Shown in pieces: positions 46,590-56,539 of a stretch of DNA of 64,000 bases. The notes under the pieces were generated by a model. The model did no database searches and was not told the DNA's origin. It saw only the letters and a list, made by a program, of their open reading frames with translations. The DNA is from Hyaloperonospora brassicae (taxonomy: Eukaryota; Oomycota; Peronosporomycetes; Peronosporales; Peronosporaceae). Position numbers and translations under genes: made by a program. The stretch spans positions 310,001 to 374,000 of the forward strand of contig CANTFL010001372.1 of assembly GCA_947650285.1 (NCBI GenBank), written 5' to 3'. Numbering within the stretch: the stretch's first letter is position 1; each line of letters opens with the position of its first letter.

Positions 46590-49437
46590 TTTTTTCTGTG
46601 CACGTGAAAGAGGAGGGGACGCAGCGCGCGATCAGCGGATTGCATAAAACCCACCATACGGTATGTAGGGACGAAATTTGCCGTATTCCGCGATTTAATT
46701 TGCTTTAACTCGATTCGATGCTATATCTCGCTGTTTGCTCAATTCATGCAACGTGTAGTAGGAAGGACATTATCAAGATTGTAAAACCTTCGTTTCTATT
46801 CTTTGCAAGTCGATGACGAAGATTCGGCGCCATTCCTGATGTACGTATCAAGTGGTTTTGACGTCGTTGCTACTTGTTTTATTACCAGTGATCGCATAGA
46901 AGGGCTAATCAACTTGCGAGACGAGTAGAAGACCAGAAATTGCGTCATAACGGCTCAGTCAATAAACGTCGAGCTCAGACGGAAGACGCGATATGATGAT
47001 TATGTGGAATAATCATTTAGGACGCTCCATGATCGAAGCAAGCAGTATTTGCAAGTGCAGGTAAAAGCACCTGTTTTTAGAGGCCATTGAGTTTGCACCC
47101 GCCAATGCTTTATGCATTTTGTTTTCTGTACATATAAGCAAGAAGGGACAATATTATTAAAATGTAGCAAGCGTATTTAGATCAACTTTATATAAGTTTT
47201 AAAACGCCGAGATAAAGTCTTGGCTGTCGCGATGCACACATTCGAGTAAATATCGTTTGGCGATGAAACGTAGTGCTCAGAAGATGCACCCTTACGCTGT
47301 CTCTTCGTCACGCGGAGTTCCCACGGGCACCCGTCTTGTGGGCACGCATACGCTTTGCTCCCACCACTTCACCTCTTGACCTTGCACTGTCTATTTATAT
47401 TCAATCAGTCGTCATGTACGAACATAGTTGCAGCAGCGCCAGTCCGGAAAAAATGTTATTTCAACAGTACATTGGTACCGTGAATCTCTTCCATGTCGAT
47501 CTTCGCCGTTTTGGGAGACATCTTATGGATTTTATTTTATGTTTCGTACATGTAACTAACTTTACCAACACATCACACAAACAAAACGTGCGGTCCCCAT
47601 TATTTGTGTTCTGCGTGGGCTCGTCTCAGAACTGGTGCTGGTTTCTGGGCTTTTGCACAATTCTACTGCTGGTTTCTGGATTGCTCCCACACGGCGTTCG
47701 TATCTCCTCGTCGCACATGTCACCACTGGTCGCTATTCCCACATGGCGTCCGTATCTCCTCGTCCCATCCGTCAACCTGTCACTTATGAGTTAGTCAGGT
47801 GAGATCGGGCCTTACCTATAACAGATCTCGCAATTGAATCTCGGGACTTCGAATATTTGTCAGAAATCAAATCTTCCAACAATTTCTGCCAGACGGCCCC
47901 ATGAAACACCCGAAGGTAGATGGGAATGTAACTATACTGGCTCTATTACAGCTTGTCATGGGTTTTCATGACACTGGATGCTCCGACTAGTAAAGCCTTC
48001 AGGTCAGTCAATTATCACACACCTCACGATGTGGTGGCGAGACACCCAATGGTCGGCTCGCTGCTCGTCGTCTAAATTTGACTATCTCCGGCGATCTATG
48101 GTCGTACCACCTCCCGCGCTATCATTCCAGGTACTTCTTGTCCAGTGCCAATGCCATACCGCCTGTCCACTGAGGTCAGTTGCTAGTAAACTGAAAGCAA
48201 TCCAGTGCATCTGCTTCGTATCGAGGTGGGTTTGCAATGATTCTGTGTGTCTACCTGCATATCTAACTAAGCAGAACGCGGGTTTGATGCACACGCCATT
48301 CCTACTGCATGTACAGTAGCTAGCGTGCAAAGCAAGCAAGGATTCTATGACCATTATTTGTCAGTGCATCATATGATGCGCCTGTTGCCGTCGTAGAAGA
48401 GGACGAGGTGTGAATAAGTCTTGTTTTCGTGCGACCTTAGAACGAAACGTGCTATGCGCCTCGTGAAGATCTCACTGCCAATGTCCTCGAGAAAGTTTGC
48501 GTCCTCGAGTCAGGTTACGCGTCGCATGTTGCAAATAGCTCCTGACGCTGTCTTTTACGCACGTGTTATTGTCTCATGTTCTAGCACACCGAATGTCCGA
48601 TGATCGGCTCCAACTAGACTCGTTTCGCTGTCCTGCCAGCTCTGCTCACCCAGGCACTAAAATCGAGAGTAAACATTATTCTGATGTGTGAGGAACTACG
48701 GTAGCGGGTTAGAAGCTGAAGTGCGGCGTTCATATGAAAGAGAAAGCCGTCCCTTTTTTCGTGGTGGACAGGTCGTCGCGCTCACCGAAGTCAAGAGTTT
48801 GATCCGTTCAGCATCCTCAGCGCCAAGTCAATGAAGCCATCTAAACGAAGCGCTTATCATGGAAAGCAATGACTGTATACTTTGAACATGGGAACATTCC
48901 TATGATATCCGAGGGCGAAAAGTGCTTGCAGAGCAAGCGAGGCAGGATACCAATCGATGCCCAATCGTCCCGAGCCTTATGCAATTCATATGTAACCATC
49001 CGCCACAAAAACAAAACTGGTCGGCCGATTTATTTTCTTATAATTCGGGGCTTCTCATCAGCGAGAACTGGTCTATAGAAGTACGAACTTAGTCCCGCTC
49101 TGTAGGCGGCAGATGCGGAATCTGACCGAAGGCAGTTGCGTCACCTGAGACACCTCAACGAGCCCAATCTATGAGCTTCGCAGGTGCTCGTTTGACCGCA
49201 TTTTTCCAATGGTTTGCCAAAGCCGAGGGAAATTCGGACCATCATCGGCCTGGTCTTCCTCTCGTAGTACTCTCGGCGGGAACCCTTCCGACTGGCGAAG
49301 ACGGGTGCGGGGGGACCGTTTCTGCTGGAGGTAGGGGGTATAGTCCGTGGTCCATACCCACTTCGTGGTCGGCCCGAAGGAACCGCAGCTCCGGTCGATC
49401 ATTCTGCGATTTGCCTTATCACTCATCCGACGCCAAT
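46590..49437. other. Intergenic, no gene seen
   Basis: No family features are seen in any frame. The frames at 47,273-47,794 overlap the 85-bp inverted repeat and are not called. The last few hundred bases should include the promoter of the effector relic. A reading frame is open upstream of the effector ATG from 49,171 but has no signal-peptide logic. Confidence 0.55.
47598..47682 (+). repeat. 85-bp inverted repeat, right copy
   Basis: The partner of 35,918-36,002 in inverted orientation, with 9 differences counted over 85 positions. Confidence 0.75.
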
Positions 49438-50368
49438 ATGCGTCTGCTCTGTAACATTGCGGTGTGCCTTTTCGTTCTCCTGCTATGCGCAAGTGGTGCG
49501 TCAACAGCCACGAGAGGCATACAGAAGTACGCTGCAGCTCGGAACGCGTCCGATGGTTTGCTTCGTCTGGAGACAAACGTGGCTGACGAGCCGAATCGCT
49601 TGCAGCCGCAAGACTCAGTGGCCGACAAGGCCAACGACGAACATCGGGAACAAGAGGAGAGAGTGGGGATGACGGTTGAACCCTGGACGTCCAGCGCAGG
49701 ACATTTCTTGGAATCGAACGAGCTGCTACTGCGGCAGAAAATGCACTTAAACAGAGCGCTCGCGCCTTCCACGCATGACGAAGAGATAGAAACGGTGTTC
49801 GCTCGTGTGAATTTGCAGCAGTGGCTTTCCAAGTCCCACAAGCCCGACCACGTCGAAGCGTTTCCGGTTGCTTCCGGTTCCGTCTTGATTACAAATGGAC
49901 GAGGAGGAGGAGTGGCGAAAGTTTTCCTCTGGCTTCGAGGATTCACTCACCAAAAAGACTTTGCGGAGATGTGGCAACGTATTTTACTCGCTCACTACCC
50001 TGAGACTTTGCCACTGGTGTCTGAGGTGTGGCTGAAGTCAGGCTTGAGCCCCACAGAAGCTTACCGCATGATGCCCGTCTCAGCCAAGAAGACGTATGGT
50101 TGGCTCGATGTCCACCGCACGACCAATGATTGGATTGATTATGTTGACAAGTATCGATCTCTGGGTCACGACTACAGCGACAGCCAAGTGGCTCGAGTGT
50201 TGGCGAACGATAGGCACGCAAACACGTTGGAAGAAATTTTTAACTGGCTCAGGATAACTCCGTCTAAGAAGGACGGCGCAGACCGGATGCAAAAAGGTTA
50301 GAGTTGCTACCAGTGCTCTACCGATGGATCAAGTCGGGAGTGAGTCCCGATAAGGCGTACGTGCAGTC
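49438..50368 (+). pseudogene. RxLR-EER/WY-type secreted effector pseudogene, 5' part
   Basis: From ATG 49,438 the protein begins with a signal peptide (about residues 1-24, hydrophobic core VCLFVLLLCASG). It then has GLLR at residues 40-43, a G-for-R form of the RxLR translocation site known from downy mildews, and EER at 73-75. WY-type helical units follow (WLKSGLSPTEAYRMM; IFNWLRI). Such proteins are delivered into plant cells; the host target is unknown. The frame stops at 50,299-50,301 after a run of five A (50,291-50,295), and the next WY half resumes in another phase to 50,368, where Ty3-A is inserted. The right part is at 58,127-59,860. The frame upstream to 49,171 is open, but the signal peptide fixes the start. 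Confidence 0.8.
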
Positions 50369-50806
50369 TGTAACGGGGCACTGTTAAATACGTACTGGTT
50401 GACCAGTACGGAGTATACTTCCACTGACGACAGTGGTCGACAGTGCCCTGCTAGGTGTTTAAGGAACACAGAGGAAGGAAGGGAGAATAAGTAGTCAGAC
50501 CAGTCTCTGGTAAAAGTAAAACTGTATTAATATAATTAAGTCCTATAACTCCTTGAATCTCTGTTATCCTGACTTAATTATACTAATATAACTATATGTA
50601 TGATGACGTCTACTCACCACCCATTGCGCGCGTCTAGCAGCGATTGGTTGGTTAATATCATCACGATATTAACCAATGAGTAGACCCTTCGGTCATCCCA
50701 ACAATATCACCATGTCTGTGACATTGTTAAAAGAATATTCGACGTAATATTCTTTTTTGTCAAATTGTTTTAATGACAATTTCATGTAACGGGCTACCCC
50801 GTTACA
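50369..50806 (-). repeat. Ty3-A 3' LTR (left in the window)
   Basis: Ends TGTAACGGGG and CCCCGTTACA. It is almost entirely hairpins: outer arms 50,376-50,384 / 50,440-50,448 enclose CGTACTGGT-tg-ACCAGTACG (50,391-50,410) and CCACTG-acga-CAGTGG (50,421-50,436). Then come 12-bp arms at 50,531-50,542 / 50,571-50,582, 12-bp arms in 50,648-50,676, an imperfect hairpin at 50,700-50,728, 11-bp arms at 50,729-50,756, 7-bp arms at 50,762-50,782 and 9-bp arms at 50,785-50,806. Confidence 0.95.
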
Positions 50807-50819
50807 TTACCCCTACCTT
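50807..50819 (-). other. Polypurine tract of Ty3-A
   Basis: On the minus strand AAGGTAGGGGTAA directly precedes the 3' LTR, the usual place and composition of the plus-strand primer. Confidence 0.65.
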
Positions 50820-50937
50820 ATCTGATAGTCACCGTATGACCATCGAAACTTGGTGGACACCCGTTGAACACCAGTGAGACAGGGAGCACTTGTTTGGTCA
50901 GACTCATTCACTCCTGACCTTGCCTCGCATAGTTAAC

Positions 50938-52542
50938 ATGTCTATGCGAGGTGATTCGAAGACCACACAGCCTGCTGCTGTGCCAGCCTCTGCGGTAGAC
51001 GCTTCGTCGTCTGCTGCTTGTCCTCCGTCTGCAGCAGAAGGTGCTGCAGACGCACGCGGTATCGCACCACGTGCACATGATGACCTTGACAATGAGGTCA
51101 TCAAGTCTAGCGAGTCAGACGTGTCTGACTCGCGCAACGTTCCAAAGACATCCCGATCACTAGCGGTGTCTCATCGTTTGTCAAGTGCACTGTCGAACGA
51201 GCGCACTCGTGAAATTCAACACAGTCTGTTCGGCAGTGATGATGAACTCTATGGTGAGGAATACTATGCCTCACCAGTATCAACTCGTTCTTTTCCGCAC
51301 GAGCGTGATGACGATGGCGAGAGCCGTCGTCGTTCTGAAAGCCGTGGTACCGAAACAGGTACCACATTGAAGCGTGGTGAGCTCAAGCCGTGGCGCTTGC
51401 CCGAGCAGCTCATCAATAGCTTGTCTCACGAGACAAGCCAACACCATCGAATTCCTTTATTCGATGCAACTGAGCTTCATGGCTTAAGTTCCAGCGCGAG
51501 TAACTTCCGCGCTGAAGAAGACTTCTATCTCGATGCCTTCCTTAGGCATCGATGGTATAATGGAAACCAAAAGCGTTACAAAAACTCACTTTTGGCAGCG
51601 TGGAACGCCTTCGTCCAAAATGTCAAGAATTTTGGACGAGAAGGGTGGCTTAAGAAACTTGAGGCGGTACGCCTCAAGTTTGAAAAGCGAACGCCAACCG
51701 TTGCTAGGTACCGGTTGCATCGTTTGTCAAGCGAGGCAGACATTCCTTGCCTCATTTGGGGAGATCCTTGTGTGAGTTGTGTTGACAACTCTCAGCGTGC
51801 ACATAGGAACGTGATTTCCCTAAGTTAGCCCTGGGGAAGGGCACACATCTCGGCTGAGATGCGTGACGCGATTGCAAACTTGCAATCCGTCTACAAACGC
51901 CAAAAGCGTGTGTTTACCGATGGGCCCTCGGACCAATCGGATGAGTCTCGTCATGTTGGTGAACGAGACCGGGCACATCCATCATCAGCTGGGAGCCCCG
52001 CTTCCAGCTGTTCCAAGAGGGTGGATACCCCCGCCACTGGACGAGGTAGCTCGTCCTTGATCCTGAATCGTCACGGTGGTTCAAGATACGCTCCACTAGA
52101 AAGCGTTGACCCTCGTGTGAGTCCACCAACGGATGTGGCGGAGGAGAAAAGACATCCTCCAGATCGTTCTGCTCACCATCTCGATACTCACGAGATGGAT
52201 CGCACAATCGTTGAATTGCGCGATGATTTAGAGCACGAGAGGGACAGGCGTTACGCTCTGACTGACTCTTTGCGGAAGTACCGCAAAGAGCACGAGACGA
52301 ACCGTGCGAAGGACCGCGCTGAGTATGCGGTCGCACAGCTGCGGGTCGAGCGCGACGTCCGCTCCTTCCTTGGCGAGCTGGCGACATCTCGCGGAGAGAT
52401 CTCTTAATTGCGTTGTGAGGTCTCTTATTTACGCGACCAGACGTACCGTCTGGAGCGAGAACGCAATAACTTGATCGATGTTCTTGAACGTGGGGGCTAT
52501 CTTCATCGGAAGAAGAAGGCTCGTACTGAAAGTACGGCCTGA
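50938..52542 (+). CDS. Ty3-A antisense reading frame, 534 codons with two in-frame stops
   Basis: This frame runs against the pol genes. It starts at ATG 50,938, 132 bp inside the 3' LTR, and ends at TGA 52,540-52,542. Only TAG (51,826-51,828) and TAA (52,405-52,407) interrupt it. Residues 1-100 are rich in Ala, Ser and acidic residues. The middle has a Trp-rich block (LLAAWNAFVQNVKNFGREGW) that is recognisable in the Ty3-B antisense frame. The last third is a strong coiled coil (TIVELRDDLEHERDRRYALT, RDQTYRLERERNN) with a basic end. From 50,938 to 51,913 there is no sense frame, so its openness is not a shadow of pol; from 51,914 it overlaps the chromodomain frame. By layout it recalls antisense genes of retroviruses such as HBZ, but no homology is claimed. 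It may be translated only in intact copies. Confidence 0.6.
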
Positions 52543-52891
52543 GTCGCCCCAAGTAAAACGTAGAATGTGTGCGCATCTTACGTCGCAATTTTATCAAGTA
52601 TGCATTGTCCTTGCGGTGCAACACACGATAGAGACCAATGTATATCGGCAGTAGTTTACTACTGCCGACATTAGTGACTACATGTCCAGGTAAGTTCACC
52701 GTAGACAGTAGTACTAGGTCGTTAACCTTAAATGAAAGAACATTTGATCTTCCATTCTTGTCTGCGTTCCGTTTCTGGCGGTCCACCGCATTTGCGATGG
52801 AGTCCTGAACGAAACGGACTACCGCCTTTCGAGTCAGCAGGAAGTTCTCTGATGACTCGTTGTTTTGTCTTTCAGTGCGCTTCGTGCGCAC
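51914..52891 (-). CDS. Ty3-A integrase C-terminus and chromodomain
   Basis: An intact 325-codon frame. The N-terminal half has the post-core integrase module (NDLVLLSTVNLPGHVV, RKMRTHSTFYLGRLRPYF). The C-terminal half has a chromodomain (LVERILNHRDDSGS, YLVQWRGYPPSWNSW) that in Tf1/sushi-type chromoviruses directs insertion by reading histone marks. It is separated from the main integrase frame (ending at 52,960) by a frame change. Positions 51,914-52,542 also encode the antisense frame on the other strand. Confidence 0.85.
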   Translation of the reverse strand: MRTKRTERQNNESSENFLLTRKAVVRFVQDSIANAVDRQKRNADKNGRSNVLSFKVNDLVLLSTVNLPGHVVTNVGSSKLLPIYIGLYRVLHRKDNAYLIKLRRKMRTHSTFYLGRLRPYFQYEPSSSDEDSPHVQEHRSSYCVLAPDGTSGRVNKRPHNAIKRSLREMSPARQGRSGRRARPAAVRPHTQRGPSHGSSRALCGTSAKSQSERNACPSRALNHRAIQRLCDPSREYRDGEQNDLEDVFSPPPHPLVDSHEGQRFLVERILNHRDDSGSRTSYLVQWRGYPPSWNSWKRGSQLMMDVPGLVHQHDETHPIGPRAHR

Positions 52892-52959
52892 TGCTAAGAT
52901 ATCGTTCTCTTCTTCAACGAGGGTGTATTCTTCCTCGCTGGAATAATCATTGACGATGC

Positions 52960-54234
52960 TTAATATCCCAGCATCGTCATCGTTGTCTGATGTAGCAGCA
53001 GCGTCATCGCTACTGCTAAGCTCAATTTCCTCGATGTCGACAACGTCGACATCGGCATCAAACGTATCGGCGTGAGCGGTGATACGTGATGAGCAAGAGC
53101 CAAAACGGTTTTTGCTCGAGCGAGTCTCTCCCTTCTTAACTCAGAGTCACTCTGTATGAGGACGGGAATACGAGGGTGGCGTAAGCCATTCACGTAGAAT
53201 GGTGTATGCGTTGTGGACGCATTCACGGAGTTGTTGATGGCAAACTCAACCATCGGCAAGAACTCACTCCAATGTGAAAAGGAGTGGACGTATCCACGAA
53301 GAATTTCTTCGAGGACACAGTTCGCCCGTTCAGTCCGACCATCCGTTTCGGGATGATCAGAGGTTGACATCTTCAACCGTGTTCCCAATGTGCGGAACAC
53401 GGATTGCCAAAACGCCGCCGTGAACCGAGGGTCACGGTCGGATACGAGTTCACGGGGTAAACCGTGGAGTCGAAACACAGTGTCGATAAATACACGCGCA
53501 CATCCGTGAGCGTCGATCGATTCTAGGACTGCAGCAAGATGTACCATCTTGCTGAAACGATCCACAAACAAAAGAATACCATTATTCTTGTTAGTGTCTT
53601 CGGGAATTTCGAAGACAAAGTCCATCGACACGGACTCCCAACACTCTGCCGGGACCGGCAGAGGTTGTAACGGTGCACGGGATGAATGGCTAGGCTTCAC
53701 CCGTTGACAGACCTCGCAATAACGAATGTACTTGTGGACAAACGGATACTGGCGGGGCCAGTAAAAGGCACGATTGACCGTGAGGTAAGTCTTTTCTCGG
53801 CCACGATGTCCGCCAGACGGTGCATCGTGACATTCGAACATAATTCGTAATCGCAATTCATCATGATCGGGAACGACGACACGAGGCGTGTCGTCGGCAA
53901 ATGATGTATTGTACAGCAGGCCATTGCGAGTCGTGTACCGATCCAAAGAGGAACGGTACAGAGCCGGCAAATCCGACAAGGATTCCCGGGATGGGTTCGC
54001 AAGATGACACATCAAACGGAGGAGATTTGTGTCTCCTGCGTATGCTTTCCGCACGTCGTCGAGTAAAGGTGACGACGGCACACTGATGGACAGTGTCGCA
54101 ACAGTGGGCAAAGCCTCACTGTTGACTCGGGACGTTGGCTCGAAGTCGGGCCGACGTGACAACGCATCAGCGACGACATCAAGTCGTCCTGATATATACT
54201 CCACGGAGAAGTTATACTCCGCGAAGAAGGACAA
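52960..54234 (-). CDS. Ty3-A RNase H end and integrase
   Basis: A 424-codon intact frame. It begins in the RNase H end (SVEYISGRLDVVADALSRRP). The integrase zinc domain follows as ECHDAPSGGH and CEVC. The catalytic core has the D,D,E residues in VSMDFVFEIP, VSDRDPRFTAAFW and TDGRTERANCVLEE. The last 40 residues (from LALAHHVSPLTP) do not fit the family, so a frame change near 53,080 probably replaces the true continuation. The protein would join the element cDNA to the genome. Confidence 0.88.
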   Translation of the reverse strand: MSFFAEYNFSVEYISGRLDVVADALSRRPDFEPTSRVNSEALPTVATLSISVPSSPLLDDVRKAYAGDTNLLRLMCHLANPSRESLSDLPALYRSSLDRYTTRNGLLYNTSFADDTPRVVVPDHDELRLRIMFECHDAPSGGHRGREKTYLTVNRAFYWPRQYPFVHKYIRYCEVCQRVKPSHSSRAPLQPLPVPAECWESVSMDFVFEIPEDTNKNNGILLFVDRFSKMVHLAAVLESIDAHGCARVFIDTVFRLHGLPRELVSDRDPRFTAAFWQSVFRTLGTRLKMSTSDHPETDGRTERANCVLEEILRGYVHSFSHWSEFLPMVEFAINNSVNASTTHTPFYVNGLRHPRIPVLIQSDSELRRERLARAKTVLALAHHVSPLTPIRLMPMSTLSTSRKLSLAVAMTLLLHQTTMTMLGY

Positions 54235-55651
54235 TCACCTCGCCATTCGTTGCGAGAGGTGTGGACTGTTTACGGCCGTGCGTAGTGACGTATGGTCCGT
54301 ATAGACGATGAACGGTCTATCTCCCAAGAGATAGACCTGGAACTTAGCTAGTGCTTATTTCATAGCAAGGAGTTCCTTGTCATGCACTAGGTAATTGCGT
54401 TCATCTGGTTGCATCTGACGCGATTGATAGCAGACGACGCGCTCTGCGCCGTCTGTGTCATACTGCATCCCTGCACAGCCGATAGCAAAATCGCTGGCGT
54501 CACAGACCACACGAAAAGGTCAATCCTGATCTGCAATCGCCAATATCGGCGATTGCATCAAGCTTTGCTTGATACCCTCAAAAGAACGCTTGCACTCAGC
54601 GTTCCATGACCACTTGACATTTTCTTGAGCAAGCAAGAAAGATGAACAGTCATCTCGGAGTAGTTGCGCGAGTACTTGTGCAAGTACGCCGCTAGCCCAA
54701 GGAACTTCCTTAGTCTCTTGACATCGACTGGCACTGGCCAGTCGGTGATCGACTTGATCTTTTCGGGATCAGGGCGTACGCCCTGTTTGCCGACGATGCA
54801 CCCAAGAAGTGATATTTCGTTTGCCGCAAATATACACTTCTCGAGGTTGGCATACAACTTATACCTGCGCATAAGTTGAAGAACCTGACGAACGTGAGTT
54901 CGGTGGACTTCAACGTCCGTCCTTCCGTCCATGGCCCGGCTATAGACGAACACATCATCGAAATAACTCGGTGCGAAATCCCGCACCGGTCTCAACAGAT
55001 TTGTAGCGCATCTGTTAAATGTTGCAGGGGCATTACTCAGCCCCTGTGGCATCACTAGCTACTCCCACAGCATACCGCTGGGGTGCGCACTTCTGTGTGC
55101 GGAACATCCCGTTTACGCATAAGGATCTGATAGAATCCGTCCATCAGATCCATGGACGAAAAGATGGTACTCTTTGACATACCATCTATGATTACGTCCT
55201 TTCTTGGTATCGGCGTCTGAGCCGGTACCGTTTCAGCATTCAATTTGTTGAATGCGTGCACTATCCGCCATCCTCCTGTGGCCTTTCGCAAACAGAAGGT
55301 CGGAGAGCTGTGAGGGGATGTCGATTCCCTCACATGGCCCGCTGTTAAGCGATCGGCAAAGAACTTGTCGATTGCTAACACTTGTTCACGAGGCAGTGGC
55401 CACTGCTTCATGACACAATCTTTCGAGCCCGGATTGAGCTCGATCTCGTGTCGAGTGCCTTTGTACTTAGGCAACTCGCATGGCACGGATTCAGGGAGCA
55501 CATCCTTGAATTCGATCAAATCCTTATACAATGGATTTGCCTGAAGCGACTTCCAGGATTGAGATTCATATCTCTCAATCCGATTCTTCTCATCGATTAC
55601 AGTTTCGTCCATCGATGAACTACTGGGAACCCTCTCGGTCTCAGTAAACAC
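54180..55651 (-). pseudogene. Ty3-A reverse transcriptase and RNase H
   Basis: Frame 55,651-55,055 carries the RT fingers (KQWPLPREQVLAIDKFFADR, TFCLRKATGGWRIVHAFN, FSSMDLMDGFYQI). Frame 55,055-54,558 carries MMPQGLSNAPATFNRC and the catalytic SYFDDVFVYSR, then FLGLAAYLHKYSRNY. Between them, near 55,060, a frame change and a TAG break the LWEWLVMPQG region. RNase H continues to 54,180 with further breaks (ERVVCYQSRQMQPDERNYLV). This copy cannot make active RT. Confidence 0.85.
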
Positions 55652-55660
55652 CGTTGCCGA

Positions 55661-56345
55661 TCAAATATCGGTAACGTACTCGTCCTCCGCGACGAGTACA
55701 CAGATCTGCTTGACTTTGCCACTGCGCAGATCACGCAAGAATCGTTTCGGTTCTAGCGTCGTAAATTGAGATATCTCCGAAGTTAGTTTCGGAGGCACAA
55801 CCAGATCAAGCGTGTAAGCGCCTACGCTTGATCCACCATTAACCAGGACATTCAGTGTCTGGATTACCTCCTGTGAAATCACTTTCACAGGATCTGGGAG
55901 AGTTATCTACACAATGTAGTTATCATCTACATTGTGTTCTTGTACAGTCGTGCTAACGACCGTACCACAAGTGAGGCCATCGCACTCGCTCGTAGTACAC
56001 CCACGTGAGTGTGGGCGTTCCAAGATATTCGTCAGGGGGTTATCTGAGGAACAAGTAGCAGGTATCGTAACCGATTGATACTGCCAACTCACCCTTGGCT
56101 CGTATCTCCTGAGCCAAGGCAACCCTAAGATGACGTCGAACTTGTCATCTAGGTCAAGCACGATGAAATCATCATCGTACTGTTCGCCTTTAACGTGTAG
56201 TGGATTCCGACTACACGTTTCTTCACAGTGATCGATTCGCCTGTCGCTAGGCGCACCGTCATCTTCGTTGGAGGGATCTCCGCTCCAAGAAGTTAAAACT
56301 TCCTGCCTCTAGAGTCTGGCGACGAACAAAATTGTTCGACGCCCC
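55661..56345 (-). pseudogene. Ty3-A aspartic protease and linker
   Basis: On the minus strand LVDCGASNNFVR near 56,330 is the active-site motif (D-C/S-G-A). MLDLDDKFDVILGLPWLRRY near 56,130 is the conserved distal part. The linker with TTLEPKRFLRDLRSGK (55,740) follows in another frame. Stops and frame changes separate the pieces. Confidence 0.75.
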
Positions 56346-56539
56346 ACAGTCAACTAGGGCGCGAAGTGACAAGTCTTTTGTCACTTCTAACTTCGAGGTG
56401 ATGAGAGACACCTCATCACCAGGTGCATATACACACAGAAATTGTGTGTCGGGAGCAACATTTTTCAGGAGATTTGCAAATTCTCTCGATGTTGCTGGAT
56501 CAGTAGGGCGCTCCGCCCCTACTGATCCCGACCGTTTTT

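Noticed and set aside
47273..47794. 173-codon plus frame upstream of the effector
   Set aside because: Overlaps the 85-bp interspersed repeat, has no family features and a second phase is equally open.
49171..49437. Earlier start for the effector frame
   Set aside because: The 89 residues before 49,438 lack a signal sequence, while the inner ATG starts a typical signal peptide.
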